A stretch of DNA of 64,000 bases from Pseudosulfitobacter sp. DSM 107133 (GCF_022788695.1 NZ_CP085154.1:2728001-2792000), one strand, 5' to 3'. Shown: positions 25,819-35,728, counted from the stretch's first letter. Made by a program: numbers and translations. The notes: generated by a model not told the origin, from the letters alone.

Positions 25819-26916
25819 ATGCAACGCATCAAAGCCGCCGTCTGCCACGCTTTTGGCGCCCCCTTGCGGGTCGAGGACATTAACCTGCGCGCACCCGAAG
25901 CCGGCGAGGTCGAGGTAACGATAGATGCGGTGGCGATCTGCCATTCCGACATTTCCTATGCCGAAGGCGCGTGGGGCGGCAGCCTGCCTGCGGTCTATGG
26001 CCACGAGGCGGCAGGGCGCGTCAGCGCTGTCGGGGGCGGCGTGACAGGCCTGTCGGAAGGCGACAGTGTTGTCGTGACCCTGATCCGCTCTTGCGGCTTT
26101 TGCGCGCCCTGTGCAGGGGGCAGCCCTGTGTCGTGCGAGACCCCCTATGACGGCGATACGGGGCCAATCACCCTGTCAGACGGCAGCAAGCTGCATCAGG
26201 CAATGGCCACCGGCGGATTTGCCGAAAAGGTGGTGGTGGACCAGCGGCAGGTGGTGCGCATCTCGGACAGGATTGCCAAGGATGTGGCCTCGCTGGTGGC
26301 ATGTGGTGTCATCACCGGCGTCGGCGCGGTGGTGAACTCGGCCCAACTGCGCGCGGGTCAGGACGTGGTGGTGATCGGCGCGGGTGGCGTCGGGCTGAAC
26401 GCGATACAGGGGGCGCGCATTGCAGGCGCGCGGCGCATCGTGGCCGTTGACATGAGCGCCGGGAAACTTGACGTCGCCAAGGACTTCGGCGCGACCCATG
26501 GCGTACTGGCCACCCACAAGGCCCCTTGGCTGGCGGCGCGCAAGGCCTTGGGCGGGCGCGGGGCCGATGCGGTGATTGTCACCGTGGGTGCCATTCCGGC
26601 CTATGATCAGGCCCCGAATTATCTGGCCACGCAGGGCAAGGTGATTATGGTCGGGATGCCCCATGTGGGCGGCGAAGCGACCTACGAACCGGTCAATCTG
26701 GCCGCTGCGGGTCAGGGCATGATCGGCTCGAAAATGGGCGATGCGGTGATCCAGCGCGACATTCCGTGGATGCTGGACCTGTATGAACAGGGGCGGCTGA
26801 AACTGGACGAGTTGATCTCGGGGCGGTGGTCGCTGGAACAGATCAACGAGGCGATTGCCGACACCAAGGCTGGAAGTGCGCGGCGCAATGTGATCGTGTT
26901 CGATCACAAAGCATAG
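25819..26916 (+). CDS. Zinc-dependent alcohol dehydrogenase (class III-like)
   Basis: A 365-residue medium-chain dehydrogenase using NAD(P). The N-terminal catalytic domain has AICHSDISYAEG (catalytic zinc Cys-His) and YGHEAAGRVSAVG; the structural-zinc region CGFCAPCAGGSPVSCE has three cysteines where most have four. The Rossmann motif is VIGAGGVGLNAIQGA near residue 190. It resembles S-(hydroxymethyl)glutathione dehydrogenase relatives. The ATG at 25819 is chosen by alignment to family N-termini. It precedes the enolase-superfamily gene on the same strand. Confidence 0.9.
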   Translation: MQRIKAAVCHAFGAPLRVEDINLRAPEAGEVEVTIDAVAICHSDISYAEGAWGGSLPAVYGHEAAGRVSAVGGGVTGLSEGDSVVVTLIRSCGFCAPCAGGSPVSCETPYDGDTGPITLSDGSKLHQAMATGGFAEKVVVDQRQVVRISDRIAKDVASLVACGVITGVGAVVNSAQLRAGQDVVVIGAGGVGLNAIQGARIAGARRIVAVDMSAGKLDVAKDFGATHGVLATHKAPWLAARKALGGRGADAVIVTVGAIPAYDQAPNYLATQGKVIMVGMPHVGGEATYEPVNLAAAGQGMIGSKMGDAVIQRDIPWMLDLYEQGRLKLDELISGRWSLEQINEAIADTKAGSARRNVIVFDHKA

Positions 26917-26954
26917 ACCGCTGACCGACCGGGGCTCTGCACCCGATTTTGATT

Positions 26955-26983
26955 CCGGCCCCGGAGATTACTGGCAAGATGAA
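26955..26983. repeat. Dispersed repeat, type B, copy 1
   Basis: CCGGCCCCGGAGATTACTGG followed by CAAGATGAA matches the core GTTTATCTGGCAAGATGA found at 46362, 46552 and 61087. It lies just before the next gene and its end (AAGATGAAGGAA) supplies the ribosome binding site of that gene, so the repeat has been co-opted in a 5' leader. Confidence 0.6.
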
Positions 26984-26995
26984 GGAACGGCCCGC

Positions 26996-28228
26996 ATGAA
27001 GCTTCAAGACCTTGATATTATCGTGACGGCGCCTCCGGCGCCGGGCTGGGGCGGGCGCTATTGGATACTGGTCAAGGTAACGACCGATACCGGCATTGTG
27101 GGCTGGGGCGAATGTTATGCAGCCTCTGTGGGGCCCGAGGCGATGCGGGCGGTGATCGGGGACGTCTTTGCGCGCCACATGCAGGGCGAGAATCCCGAAA
27201 ATATCGAAATGATGTTCCGCCGCGCCTATTCGGCGGGGTTCACGCAGCGGCCCGATCTGACGGTGATGGGTGCGTTTTCGGGGCTTGAGATTGCCTGTTG
27301 GGACATCTTGGGCAAGGACCGCGGGCGGCCTGTTCATGCGCTGATCGGCGGGCGGATGAACGACCGCATCCGGGCATACACCTACCTCTACCCCCTTCCC
27401 CATCATGAAATGCAGGCTTTCTGGACCGCGCCCGAAATGGCCGCCGAGGCCGCCGCAGATTGCGTCGCGCGCGGGTACACGGCGGTGAAATTCGACCCCG
27501 CAGGCCCCTATACCCTGCGCGGGGGCCACATGCCTGCAATGAGCGACATCAGCCAGTCAGTGACCTTCTGCAAGGCAATCCGCGAAGCCGTGGGCGACCG
27601 CGCCGACCTGCTGTTCGGCACCCATGGGCAGTTCACCACCGCCGGTGCAATCCGGCTGGGCCGCGCCATCGCGCCCTATGATCCGCTGTGGTTCGAAGAG
27701 CCCGTTCCGCCGGACAACCCTGCGCAGATGGCAGCCGTGGCCAGCGGCGTGGGCATTCCTGTCGCTACCGGCGAGCGGCTGACCACCAAGGCCGAGTTCG
27801 CCCCGATCCTGCGCAGCGGCGCGGCCAGTATCCTGCAACCGGCACTGGGCCGCGCGGGCGGCATCTGGGAGGCAAAGAAGATTGCAGCCATGGCCGAAGT
27901 CTATAACGCGCAAGTCGCGCCACACCTCTATGCAGGGCCGATCGAATGGGCTGCCAACCTGCAACTGGCTGCCTCCATCCCCAACCTGCTGATGTGTGAA
28001 ACCATCGAGACACCGTTCCACGACGCGCTGATCAAGGGCAGCATCCGGGTCGAGGAAGGCTTTGTCACGCCGCCAGATGCGCCCGGTCTGGGGATCGAGG
28101 TGGACGAGGATCTGGCTCGCGCGCATCCTTACACCGGCACCGGCCTGCATCTGGAGATGCAGGAAGCGCCCTGCGATTACGTGAACGGCAATGCCTTCGA
28201 AGGCGGTGCACCCGCGCCTAAGGACTAG
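26996..28228 (+). CDS. Mandelate racemase/muconate lactonizing family enzyme
   Basis: A 410-residue member of the enolase superfamily, which abstracts a proton next to a carboxylate, usually to dehydrate or cycloisomerise sugar acids. Residues that fit are the KFDP segment at the end of a barrel strand (acid/base Lys), FGTHGQFT, DPLWFEEPVPPDNP (metal Glu), ATGERL (metal Glu) and APHLYAGPIE (His). The pattern resembles acid-sugar dehydratases more than true muconate cycloisomerases. AAGGAA lies eight bases upstream of the ATG. Neighbouring alcohol dehydrogenase and SDR genes support sugar-acid or hydroxy-acid catabolism. Confidence 0.85.
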   Translation: MKLQDLDIIVTAPPAPGWGGRYWILVKVTTDTGIVGWGECYAASVGPEAMRAVIGDVFARHMQGENPENIEMMFRRAYSAGFTQRPDLTVMGAFSGLEIACWDILGKDRGRPVHALIGGRMNDRIRAYTYLYPLPHHEMQAFWTAPEMAAEAAADCVARGYTAVKFDPAGPYTLRGGHMPAMSDISQSVTFCKAIREAVGDRADLLFGTHGQFTTAGAIRLGRAIAPYDPLWFEEPVPPDNPAQMAAVASGVGIPVATGERLTTKAEFAPILRSGAASILQPALGRAGGIWEAKKIAAMAEVYNAQVAPHLYAGPIEWAANLQLAASIPNLLMCETIETPFHDALIKGSIRVEEGFVTPPDAPGLGIEVDEDLARAHPYTGTGLHLEMQEAPCDYVNGNAFEGGAPAPKD

Positions 28229-28680
28229 ACCAACCGCACGCCGCTGACCGCCACGTCAACCGCGAATTCACGCCCTACGGCGACGACCCCGACACGGCGC
28301 AGTTCGGAGGGATCAAAGACGGCCTCGGTCCGATGGGCGACGAGCATGGCAAAGGGCACAGTGATCGTGGTCCATGCTGTGGGGGCTGTGAAATCGCACC
28401 GAAAGGATTGCCATGCGCGGGTCAGCCGCGTGGTGCGCAGGCGCAGGTCGTACCGTTGGCCATTGCCACAGACATCCAGCGCGATGCCGGTGTGGTCGCT
28501 GGCGTCTTGGGCAAAGTCAAATGCCATCTGGATAAAACCGCCGCCACTGTCGGTGCTGACCTCTCCCGTCAGGCGCATGGCCGCGCGGCCCGCCACCTGT
28601 GTCTGCGCGACCTGACCGCGCGACACACCGCCCATGATCGTGTCGGCAACAAATTCCCAGTTCGGATCCAGTTCCATCAT
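28225..28680 (-). CDS. CIA30-domain protein
   Basis: A 151-residue protein of the CIA30 family (related to complex I intermediate-associated protein 30). The hallmark is near the N-terminus: WEFVADTIMGGVSRGQV; the rest is a beta-sandwich ending FAVDVAVSGVRLV. Bacterial members are uncharacterised and often called NADH:ubiquinone oxidoreductase assembly-like, but a galactose-binding-like fold suggests carbohydrate binding is equally possible. ATG codons at 28680 and 28677 are both usable; longer starts would overlap the SDR gene. It overlaps the end of the convergent MR/MLE gene by four bases. Confidence 0.8.
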   Translation of the reverse strand: MMELDPNWEFVADTIMGGVSRGQVAQTQVAGRAAMRLTGEVSTDSGGGFIQMAFDFAQDASDHTGIALDVCGNGQRYDLRLRTTRLTRAWQSFRCDFTAPTAWTTITVPFAMLVAHRTEAVFDPSELRRVGVVAVGREFAVDVAVSGVRLV

Positions 28681-28705
28681 GTGCGCTTTGCCCGATGCTG
28701 TCCCA

Positions 28706-29470
28706 TCAGTCCGCCGTCCATCCGCCATCGACCATCATCGCAGTCCCTGTCACCATCCCCGAGGCGTCCGATGCCAGATACAGCGCTGCCCCCATGATAT
28801 CGCAAACCTCGCCCACACGGGGCAGCTTGATCCTGTCCACGATCCAGGCCCGTTTGTCGGGGTCGTTGAATGTGGGTTCGCTCAGCGGGGTGCGAATGAA
28901 CGTCGGGCAGATCGTGTTGATACGAATGCCAGCCTTGCCCCATTCGACGGCCATCGCCTTGACCATGCCTTCGAGCGCATGTTTCGACGCGCAATAGACC
29001 GCGCGGTCGGGGCCGCCGACGTGGCCCATCTGGCTGCCGATGTGAATGATCGAGCCGGGCATTCCGGCCGCGATCAACGCCCGCGCGGCATAGGACGACA
29101 GGAAATAGGCCCCCTTCACGTTTACATCCATCACCGCGTCATAATCCGCCACATCGGTATCCACCGCCGCCGAATGGCGCGCCAGACCGGCCGAATTCAG
29201 CACCACGTCAAAAGGGTCGCAAAACGCAGCCGCCAGCGCGCCGGTGTCGGACTGGTCCAGCACCAGCGCCTCGGCGGAATGGCCCGCGTGGCGCATGGCG
29301 GCGACGCTGTCGTTCAGCACATCGGCTCGGCGGGCCGCACAGACCACATGTGCCCCGGCGCCGGCCAGCGCCACGGCGCAACCCAGACCGATGCCCGAGG
29401 ATGCCCCCGTGACAAGGGCGCGGCGGCCTGACAGGTCGAAAGAAGGAATTTGGGGAAGTGCCGGTGTCAT
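28706..29470 (-). CDS. Short-chain dehydrogenase/reductase
   Basis: A 254-residue classical SDR. The cofactor motif is ALVTGASSGIGLG, the NAG-type motif is LNSAGLARH, the active site is IHIGSQMGHVGG followed by YCASKHALEGM (Ser, Tyr, Lys), and it ends with the usual TGTAMMVDGGW. The ATG at 29470 is chosen over 29473 because GAGG is then correctly spaced. It reads away from gcdH and toward the CIA30 gene, 25 bp away, and is probably cotranscribed with it. A 13-bp inverted repeat lies 15 bp upstream of the start. Likely a sugar-acid or polyol dehydrogenase. Confidence 0.9.
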   Translation of the reverse strand: MTPALPQIPSFDLSGRRALVTGASSGIGLGCAVALAGAGAHVVCAARRADVLNDSVAAMRHAGHSAEALVLDQSDTGALAAAFCDPFDVVLNSAGLARHSAAVDTDVADYDAVMDVNVKGAYFLSSYAARALIAAGMPGSIIHIGSQMGHVGGPDRAVYCASKHALEGMVKAMAVEWGKAGIRINTICPTFIRTPLSEPTFNDPDKRAWIVDRIKLPRVGEVCDIMGAALYLASDASGMVTGTAMMVDGGWTAD

Positions 29471-29484
29471 CATCTGCCTCGCAT

Positions 29485-29523
29485 GGTGGTCCGCACAGCT
29501 TAGCGGATGATGTGCGGACCACC
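29485..29523. promoter_or_regulatory. Long perfect inverted repeat upstream of the SDR gene
   Basis: GGTGGTCCGCACA (29485-29497) and TGTGCGGACCACC (29511-29523) are exact reverse complements with a 13-base centre. The position, just upstream of the SDR start, fits an operator for a dimeric regulator or two half-sites of a GntR-type protein (TGGTC half-sites). A cruciform or leader hairpin is the alternative. No regulator gene lies next to it. Confidence 0.55.
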
Positions 29524-29554
29524 AGAGCCAGCGCATGGCTGCAACCATAGGCAT

Positions 29555-29597
29555 GGATATTTATAGACAAAAGAAACGGGGGCACTGTGGCCCCCGC
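29555..29597 (-). terminator. gcdH terminator built on a type A repeat (copy 4)
   Basis: On the minus strand GGGGGCCACAGTGCCCCC forms a 6-bp stem followed by GTTTCTTTTGTC, a convincing Rho-independent terminator for gcdH, which ends at 29629. The distal part (GGATATTTATAGACAAAAGAA on the plus strand, split here as GGATATTT and ACAAAAGAA) is the type A repeat core, showing how the repeat's T-rich end can act in termination. Confidence 0.75.
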
Positions 29598-29628
29598 ATC
29601 TGTGTTCACGTATTCAAGGCGTGATCGT

Positions 29629-30852
<1,224 letters not shown>

Positions 30853-30955
30853 GATCGGCCTCTTTTCGAATCTGTTGAATTTCACTCAGTATTGCAAAGA
30901 AACGCGGCAAGTTCTAACAATCATCCGTCCTGTGTTACATGAGGATTAGTCATAG

Positions 30956-31843
30956 ATGATCGCCCCCCGCCGCTTTCTACCCTCCACCGGTGCGCTGATG
31001 GCATTCGAGGCCGTCGCGCGTCTGGGGTCTGCGACGGCGGCGGCGCAAGAGCTGTCGTTGACCCAAAGCGGGGTCAGCCGCCAGTTGCGCAGCCTTGAAA
31101 CGCAGATCGGTGCATCGCTGGTGCAGCGCGAGGGGCGTGCGCTGGTGCTGACGCCGGTGGGGCGCGAATATGCACGCACCGTGCGCGAGATACTGCACCG
31201 GCTGGCGGCGGCATCGGTGGCGGCGCGCACCAACCCCGACGGCGGCACGCTGAACCTTGCGATCCTGCCCGCCTTTGGCATGCATTGGCTGGCCCCGCGC
31301 TTGCAGGATTTCGCGCGCAGCCACCCCGAGGTTACCGTGAACCTGTCCACCCGTCTTGCCCCCTTCGATTTCCGTGCGAGCCGGTTTGACGCGGCCATAC
31401 ATTTTGGCCGCGAGGACTGGCCCGGTGCCGATCACCTGCCCCTGATGCCGGAAACCGTGGTGCCGGTCTGTGCGCCCGGCCTGCTGCAACAGGCAACCAC
31501 CGCGCAGATCGCCGCCCAGCCGCTGCTGCATCTGGAAACGCGGCCCAAAGGGTGGGCGCGCTGGCTGGCGGCGCAGGGATGGACCGCGGATTTGCCGCCG
31601 GGGATGCAATTCGACCAGTTTTCAACAATGGCGCAGGCGGCGATTCACGGCATGGGCGTGGCGCTGCTGCCGACCTTTGTGGCCCAGCCCTACCTTGACA
31701 GCGGTCAACTGGCGATGGCTTCGGGCGAAACCTCGGAAAGCATCGGGACATATTACCTTGTCTGGCCGTCCGAGCGCGCCAATCTTGCCCCCCTGCACTC
31801 TTTTCGCACCTGGCTGCAAGATCAAACCCGCCGCACGGGCTGA
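30956..31843 (+). CDS. LysR-family regulator, probably of gcdH
   Basis: A 295-residue LysR regulator: the N-terminal winged helix (LMAFEAVARLGSATAAAQEL, SLTQSGVSRQLRSLETQIG) and a periplasmic-binding-like effector domain from about residue 90. Its pattern (LNLAILPAFGMHWLAPRL) is close to the GcvA/GcdR type. The divergent arrangement with gcdH and the short shared promoter region make gcdH its likely target and glutarate or glutaryl-CoA a likely effector; this is inference. Confidence 0.88.
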   Translation: MIAPRRFLPSTGALMAFEAVARLGSATAAAQELSLTQSGVSRQLRSLETQIGASLVQREGRALVLTPVGREYARTVREILHRLAAASVAARTNPDGGTLNLAILPAFGMHWLAPRLQDFARSHPEVTVNLSTRLAPFDFRASRFDAAIHFGREDWPGADHLPLMPETVVPVCAPGLLQQATTAQIAAQPLLHLETRPKGWARWLAAQGWTADLPPGMQFDQFSTMAQAAIHGMGVALLPTFVAQPYLDSGQLAMASGETSESIGTYYLVWPSERANLAPLHSFRTWLQDQTRRTG

Positions 31844-31949
31844 ACCAATGCCGCAGCGCCGACCAGGAGTTGCCGCATTGGCGCCTCATTCTTTGGCTAG
31901 GGCTATAGCAATACTTTCGGGTGGGGCCGAACCAAACAGGAGCGCCTTG

Positions 31950-32336
31950 ATGCTGCAAACTATTCAAAAACTCGCCGTTGCCGCCGTATTCGGCGCATTT
32001 CTTGCCCCTGCGGCCTTTGCCGACGGCGCTGCGCCCAACGAACATACGATTATGGTTCTGGACGAATCATTCTTTCCAACGGTGACCTACGCCCAGCCCG
32101 GCGATGTTATTCATTTTGTGAACGCCTCCAGTGCGGAACAGTCGATCGTGGCGCAAGACGACAACTGGAGTGTTGGCCCTATTGCCGTAGAGAGCGAAGA
32201 AACATTTACCGTCTTCGCGGATATGCAGAATGACTATTTCCTTGTCGTCCCGGCCACTGAAACGGCTGAAGGATCAGAGGAAGTGTCAGCGCCTGCTGGC
32301 GCCATCAGCTTTAGCGAGGCGCCTCTGGGCGACTGA
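31950..32336 (+). CDS. Exported cupredoxin-fold protein without copper ligands
   Basis: A 128-residue secreted protein. The signal peptide runs to AAFA (about residue 24), and the mature part has the cupredoxin pattern NEHTIMVLDESFFPTVTYAQ and PGDVIHFVNASSAEQSIVAQ. The usual copper ligands are missing: there is no cysteine in the mature protein, no ligand His after the N-A-S segment, and no Cys-x-His-x-Met loop. AGGAG lies eight bases before the ATG. It stands alone between a LysR gene and yedK. A structural or non-copper role is implied. Confidence 0.7.
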   Translation: MLQTIQKLAVAAVFGAFLAPAAFADGAAPNEHTIMVLDESFFPTVTYAQPGDVIHFVNASSAEQSIVAQDDNWSVGPIAVESEETFTVFADMQNDYFLVVPATETAEGSEEVSAPAGAISFSEAPLGD

Positions 32337-32361
32337 TCCCCCGACACGCGGCGCGACCTGC

Positions 32362-32389
32362 GGCCCCTTGCAGCCAGTGCAAGCGGGCC
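32362..32389. terminator. Convergent hairpin terminator
   Basis: GGCCCCTTGCA (32362-32372) pairs with TGCAAGCGGGCC (32378-32389) around GCCAG with one bulged base. It sits in the 63-bp gap between two convergent genes. No U-tract is obvious on the plus strand. Confidence 0.5.
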
Positions 32390-32399
32390 GTCTTGCGTT

Positions 32400-33062
32400 T
32401 CAGTCAAAGGGTTCAATCAGTTCGGGGCCCGCAGCGCGGTTCGAATTCACCGCCCGATCCACCCGATGCATCTGCAATTTATCCTCTGGCGCGGCCTGCA
32501 TCAGACGGGCCGCTCCCTTGCCCTCTTCGCCCAACCACAGGGACAGCTGCTCGGGCTCAAGCACCACGGGCATCCGGTGGTGGATCTTCGACATGGTGGC
32601 ATTTGCCCCGGTTGTGACAATCGCGCAGGTGCGCAGCGGATTGTCGCCCTTGTCCCAGTCCTGCCAGACCGCGGCAAAAGCCAGCGGGGCGGTGTCCCGA
32701 CGGGTGATATACCACGGCAGCCGGTTGCCTTCGGTGTCTTTGGTCCATTCATAGAACCCGCTTGCCAACATCACGCAGCGCCGTTCGCGGCAGGCACTGC
32801 GAAAAGCCGGCTTTTCAGCGATGGTTTCGGCGCGAGCGTTGATCAGCAACGGCCCGTCGGCGGGGGTCTTGTACCAGTGCGGGATAAAGCCCCAGCGCAT
32901 CGACAATAGCGACCGCTGCGTTCCGTCGCTGCGGATCACATGCACGGGATCGGTCGGGCAGATATTATAGTTGGGCACCTGCGGCAGATCGTTCGCAGGG
33001 GCCGCCGCAAACAATTGCGCCATCGCGTCGGTGGGCAGGGTTATGGCAAAACGTCCACACAT
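32400..33062 (-). CDS. yedK: SOS response-associated peptidase (YedK/HMCES)
   Basis: A 220-residue SRAP protein that crosslinks covalently to abasic sites in single-stranded DNA. The N-terminus MCGRFAI exposes the catalytic Cys2; the abasic-site pocket residues are visible as NARAET, SGFYEWTK (Glu) and KIHHRMPVVL (His). Length is normal for the family. No LexA box was identified upstream. It is divergent from the TPR-sulfotransferase gene with a 99-bp gap. Confidence 0.93.
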   Translation of the reverse strand: MCGRFAITLPTDAMAQLFAAAPANDLPQVPNYNICPTDPVHVIRSDGTQRSLLSMRWGFIPHWYKTPADGPLLINARAETIAEKPAFRSACRERRCVMLASGFYEWTKDTEGNRLPWYITRRDTAPLAFAAVWQDWDKGDNPLRTCAIVTTGANATMSKIHHRMPVVLEPEQLSLWLGEEGKGAARLMQAAPEDKLQMHRVDRAVNSNRAAGPELIEPFD

Positions 33063-33161
33063 GGGGGCAATCTAAAGCATCGCAGCGACCTGACCAAGCC
33101 TTGCACAGCGAAGTGCGCAAGCATAGGTCGAACCCAACCCAAATTTCACCGGTTTGCACAT

Positions 33162-34889
33162 ATGGCCCGCCCCAACCCCGAACTGACGATCAAAGCGCAA
33201 CGTGCCTTTTCAGAGGGGCGCTTTGCTGCCAGCCTCAAAGCCGCACGAACTGCGATCAAGGCGAATGGCGCGCAGCCTGTTCCGCTGACACTGGCCGGCC
33301 TGTCCTGTGCCAATCTGGGTCAGCATTCCGAGGCATTGCGGTTCTTCACGCAACTGGTCAAGGTTACCCCGAACGATCCTGCCGCGCGACAGAACCGGAT
33401 ACAGGCGTTGCTTAGCACCGGCGACACAGCACGCGCGGTGACCGAGGTCGAAAGCGCGCTGGCACGGTGGCCCGATGTGCCTGCCCTGTTGCGTCTGCGG
33501 GTCAATGCCTGTCTTGCTGCCAAGGATCACGCCACTGCCCGCACGGCTGTGGATGCCGCGATTTCTGTGTCGCCCCAGGATGCAACGCTGCACGGGCTGT
33601 GCGCCCGCATTGCCTTGGACACTTACGACAACGCCACAGCTCTGGCCAGCTTGGAAACCGCTGTCACGCTGGCACCGCACAATCCTGATTTGCGGTTGCA
33701 ATACGCCGAATACCTGCTGGAACACGCCACCCATGACCGCGCGCGCAGCCAGATTGAAGCCGGATTGCAGGCAGCTCCCGATCACATAGGCCTGACCCTG
33801 CTTCAGGCGCGGCTGTACGGTGCCCTCGACCAGCCGAAAATGGCATTCGATGCTTATGCGCGCGTTCTGGCGCAGATACCCGCGCATCCGATTGCCCTGA
33901 ACGGCATGGCCTATGTGGCGGATGCAGCCGCGGCGGAAACACTTTTGGAACCGCTGAAATCTGCGGCAGAGGCCGAGAAACGCGGCAGCCCGCTGCAAAT
34001 TCTGCTGACATTCGCGCAGGCCCGCGCCGAGCGGACGATGGGCGCTCCAGGTGCCGCCGAACGGCTGGTCATCGGCAACCGCCTGGCGGCCCGCGCGATG
34101 CCCTATGATGCCAAGGCTGAAGTTGCGGAGCACGCTGAAATTCTGACACTGGATCAAACCATGACACCGGCGGCTGTGTCATCCGCGGGGCCGGTGCCTG
34201 TTTTCGTGGTCGGCCTGATCCGCTCGGGCACGTCGCTGTGCGAGCAGGTGGCAGTGGCCCATCCCCAAGTCAACGGATTGGGCGAGTTGACCCAGATCGG
34301 AAACGCCATTCGCGCGGCCCTGCGTGACGGCACCCAAGCACCCGATCTGGCGGCGACCTATCTAAGTGCTCTGCCCTCGATGCCTGCGGGCACTGCCGCC
34401 TTTGTCGACAAGATGCCCGAAAACTTCCGCTTTATCGGCCCGATCCTGCGCGCCTTTCCCAATGCGGTCGTGATCGAAATGCAGCGCGATCCGCGTGATG
34501 TGGCCCTGTCGATGTGGGACAGCCTGTTCCCGACCACCGCACACGCCTATGCCAACGACTTTGCATGGATGGCCCAGCATATGAACCACTATGCGCGCGT
34601 CATGGCTGACTGGCGCGCAGCCTTTGGAGACCGTATTCATGCAGTGCGCTACAGCGACCTGGTCAGCGATCTGGACAGCACCTCGCGCCGCCTTGCCGAC
34701 CTGTGCGGCGTATCATGGGATAGCGCGATGCTGGCCCCCCAAGACGTGATCCGCCCGGTTTTGACCGCCAGCAGCCAGCAAGTGCGCGCACCGGTCCATA
34801 CCCGATCCCTGGGACGCTGGCAGGGGCATACCGAACAGCTTGCCCCGTTGCTTGACGGCCTTGATCGCGCGCTGTGGCCCGATCTCTAG
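33162..34889 (+). CDS. TPR-repeat sulfotransferase
   Basis: A 575-residue two-part protein. Residues 1 to about 330 are tetratricopeptide repeats (for example GRFAASLKAARTAIKANG, GQHSEALRFFTQLVKVTPND). Residues 345-575 form a PAPS-dependent sulfotransferase domain: 5'-phosphosulfate loop VVGLIRSGTSLCEQV, and 3'-phosphate site VIEMQRDPRDVALSMW. Such fusions in roseobacters are thought to sulfate glycans or peptides, substrate unknown. The stop codon TAG is part of the CTAG where the adjacent IS inserted; the coding sequence is intact. The start at 33162 gives the TPR from residue 1. Confidence 0.88.
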   Translation: MARPNPELTIKAQRAFSEGRFAASLKAARTAIKANGAQPVPLTLAGLSCANLGQHSEALRFFTQLVKVTPNDPAARQNRIQALLSTGDTARAVTEVESALARWPDVPALLRLRVNACLAAKDHATARTAVDAAISVSPQDATLHGLCARIALDTYDNATALASLETAVTLAPHNPDLRLQYAEYLLEHATHDRARSQIEAGLQAAPDHIGLTLLQARLYGALDQPKMAFDAYARVLAQIPAHPIALNGMAYVADAAAAETLLEPLKSAAEAEKRGSPLQILLTFAQARAERTMGAPGAAERLVIGNRLAARAMPYDAKAEVAEHAEILTLDQTMTPAAVSSAGPVPVFVVGLIRSGTSLCEQVAVAHPQVNGLGELTQIGNAIRAALRDGTQAPDLAATYLSALPSMPAGTAAFVDKMPENFRFIGPILRAFPNAVVIEMQRDPRDVALSMWDSLFPTTAHAYANDFAWMAQHMNHYARVMADWRAAFGDRIHAVRYSDLVSDLDSTSRRLADLCGVSWDSAMLAPQDVIRPVLTASSQQVRAPVHTRSLGRWQGHTEQLAPLLDGLDRALWPDL

Positions 34890-35728
34890 GTCACATACCC
34901 ATAAAAGGGATTCACAGACTTTAGAAAACGTGATTCACTTTCCGGCAAATGTGGAGGTGAGAATGGCACGTTTTGATTTGACAGATTTTGAATGGTCGGT
35001 GATCCAGCCGTTGCTGCCGACGAAGGTGCGCGGCAAGCCCCGTGTGGATGATCGGCGGGTTTTGAACGGCATCTTCTGGCGCTTGCGGACTGGTGCGCCC
35101 TGGGCAGACATTCCTGCACGATACGGGCCGCATACGACCTGTGTGAACCGCTTCAACCGCTGGCGGCGTGCGGGCCACTGGGCGCGTATTCTTGAAGCAA
35201 TATCAGAGGCATATGAGGGTGAGGTGCAAATGATTGACAGCTCCTCCATCCGGGTACACCAACAGGGCGCAAATGGCCCTAAAAAAGGGGGCGATCCGAT
35301 TGCCTGGGTCGCTCAAGGGGCGGGCTGACAACGAAAATCCACGCTTTGGTGGACGCGCTTGGCCGCCCGATCCGGCTCATGCTGACGGCTGGGCAGGCCT
35401 ATGATGGACACGCGGCAGAGCAGATGCTGGATCGACTGAAAGAAGGCTGCAGCGTGCTGGCGGATCGCGCCTATGACAGCAACGCGATCCGTGATTTGAT
35501 CGCCAAACAGAAGGCGCAAGCCGTGATCCCTTCGATGCCGCAACGCAATCCTGTCATCCCGCATGATCGCGAGCGTTACAAAGCACGCAACGCAGTGGAG
35601 CGTTTCTTCAACAAACTCAAAAATTTCCGCGCGGTAGCAACAAGATATGACAAACGCGATGATAATTTCCTCGCATCCATACAACTCGCGTCAATCAGGA
35701 TCTGGTTGCGAACTTATGAGTCGGTGAC
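34890..35728 (+). mobile_element. IS5-family insertion sequence (IS427-like group), 839 bp
   Basis: The element is bounded by CTAG on both sides (34886-34889 and 35729-35732), the probable target duplication. Ends are imperfect inverted repeats: left GTCACATACCCATAA, right (reverse complement) GTCACCGACTCATAA, 12 of 15 matching. It carries two overlapping transposase frames joined by a -1 frameshift. Size, frame arrangement and short duplication fit the IS427 group of IS5. It inserted directly after a sulfotransferase gene, inside a CTAGGGTC hairpin. Confidence 0.9.
34963..35328 (+). CDS. IS5-family transposase, first frame (OrfA)
   Basis: The 121-residue product carries the N-terminal DUF4096-type domain (FDLTDFEWSVIQPLLPTKVR, then VLNGIFWRLRTGAPWADIP) and the first catalytic Asp in MIDSSSIRVHQQGANGPKKG. 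A run of six A then five G (35281-35291) lies at the end of the domain, where a -1 shift leads into the second frame. Without the shift the frame stops at 35328. GGAGG lies five bases before the ATG. Confidence 0.9.
   Translation: MARFDLTDFEWSVIQPLLPTKVRGKPRVDDRRVLNGIFWRLRTGAPWADIPARYGPHTTCVNRFNRWRRAGHWARILEAISEAYEGEVQMIDSSSIRVHQQGANGPKKGGDPIAWVAQGAG

Noticed and set aside
33162..34889. Truncation of the sulfotransferase by the IS
   Set aside because: The stop TAG lies in the target CTAG that existed before insertion, so the coding sequence is unchanged.
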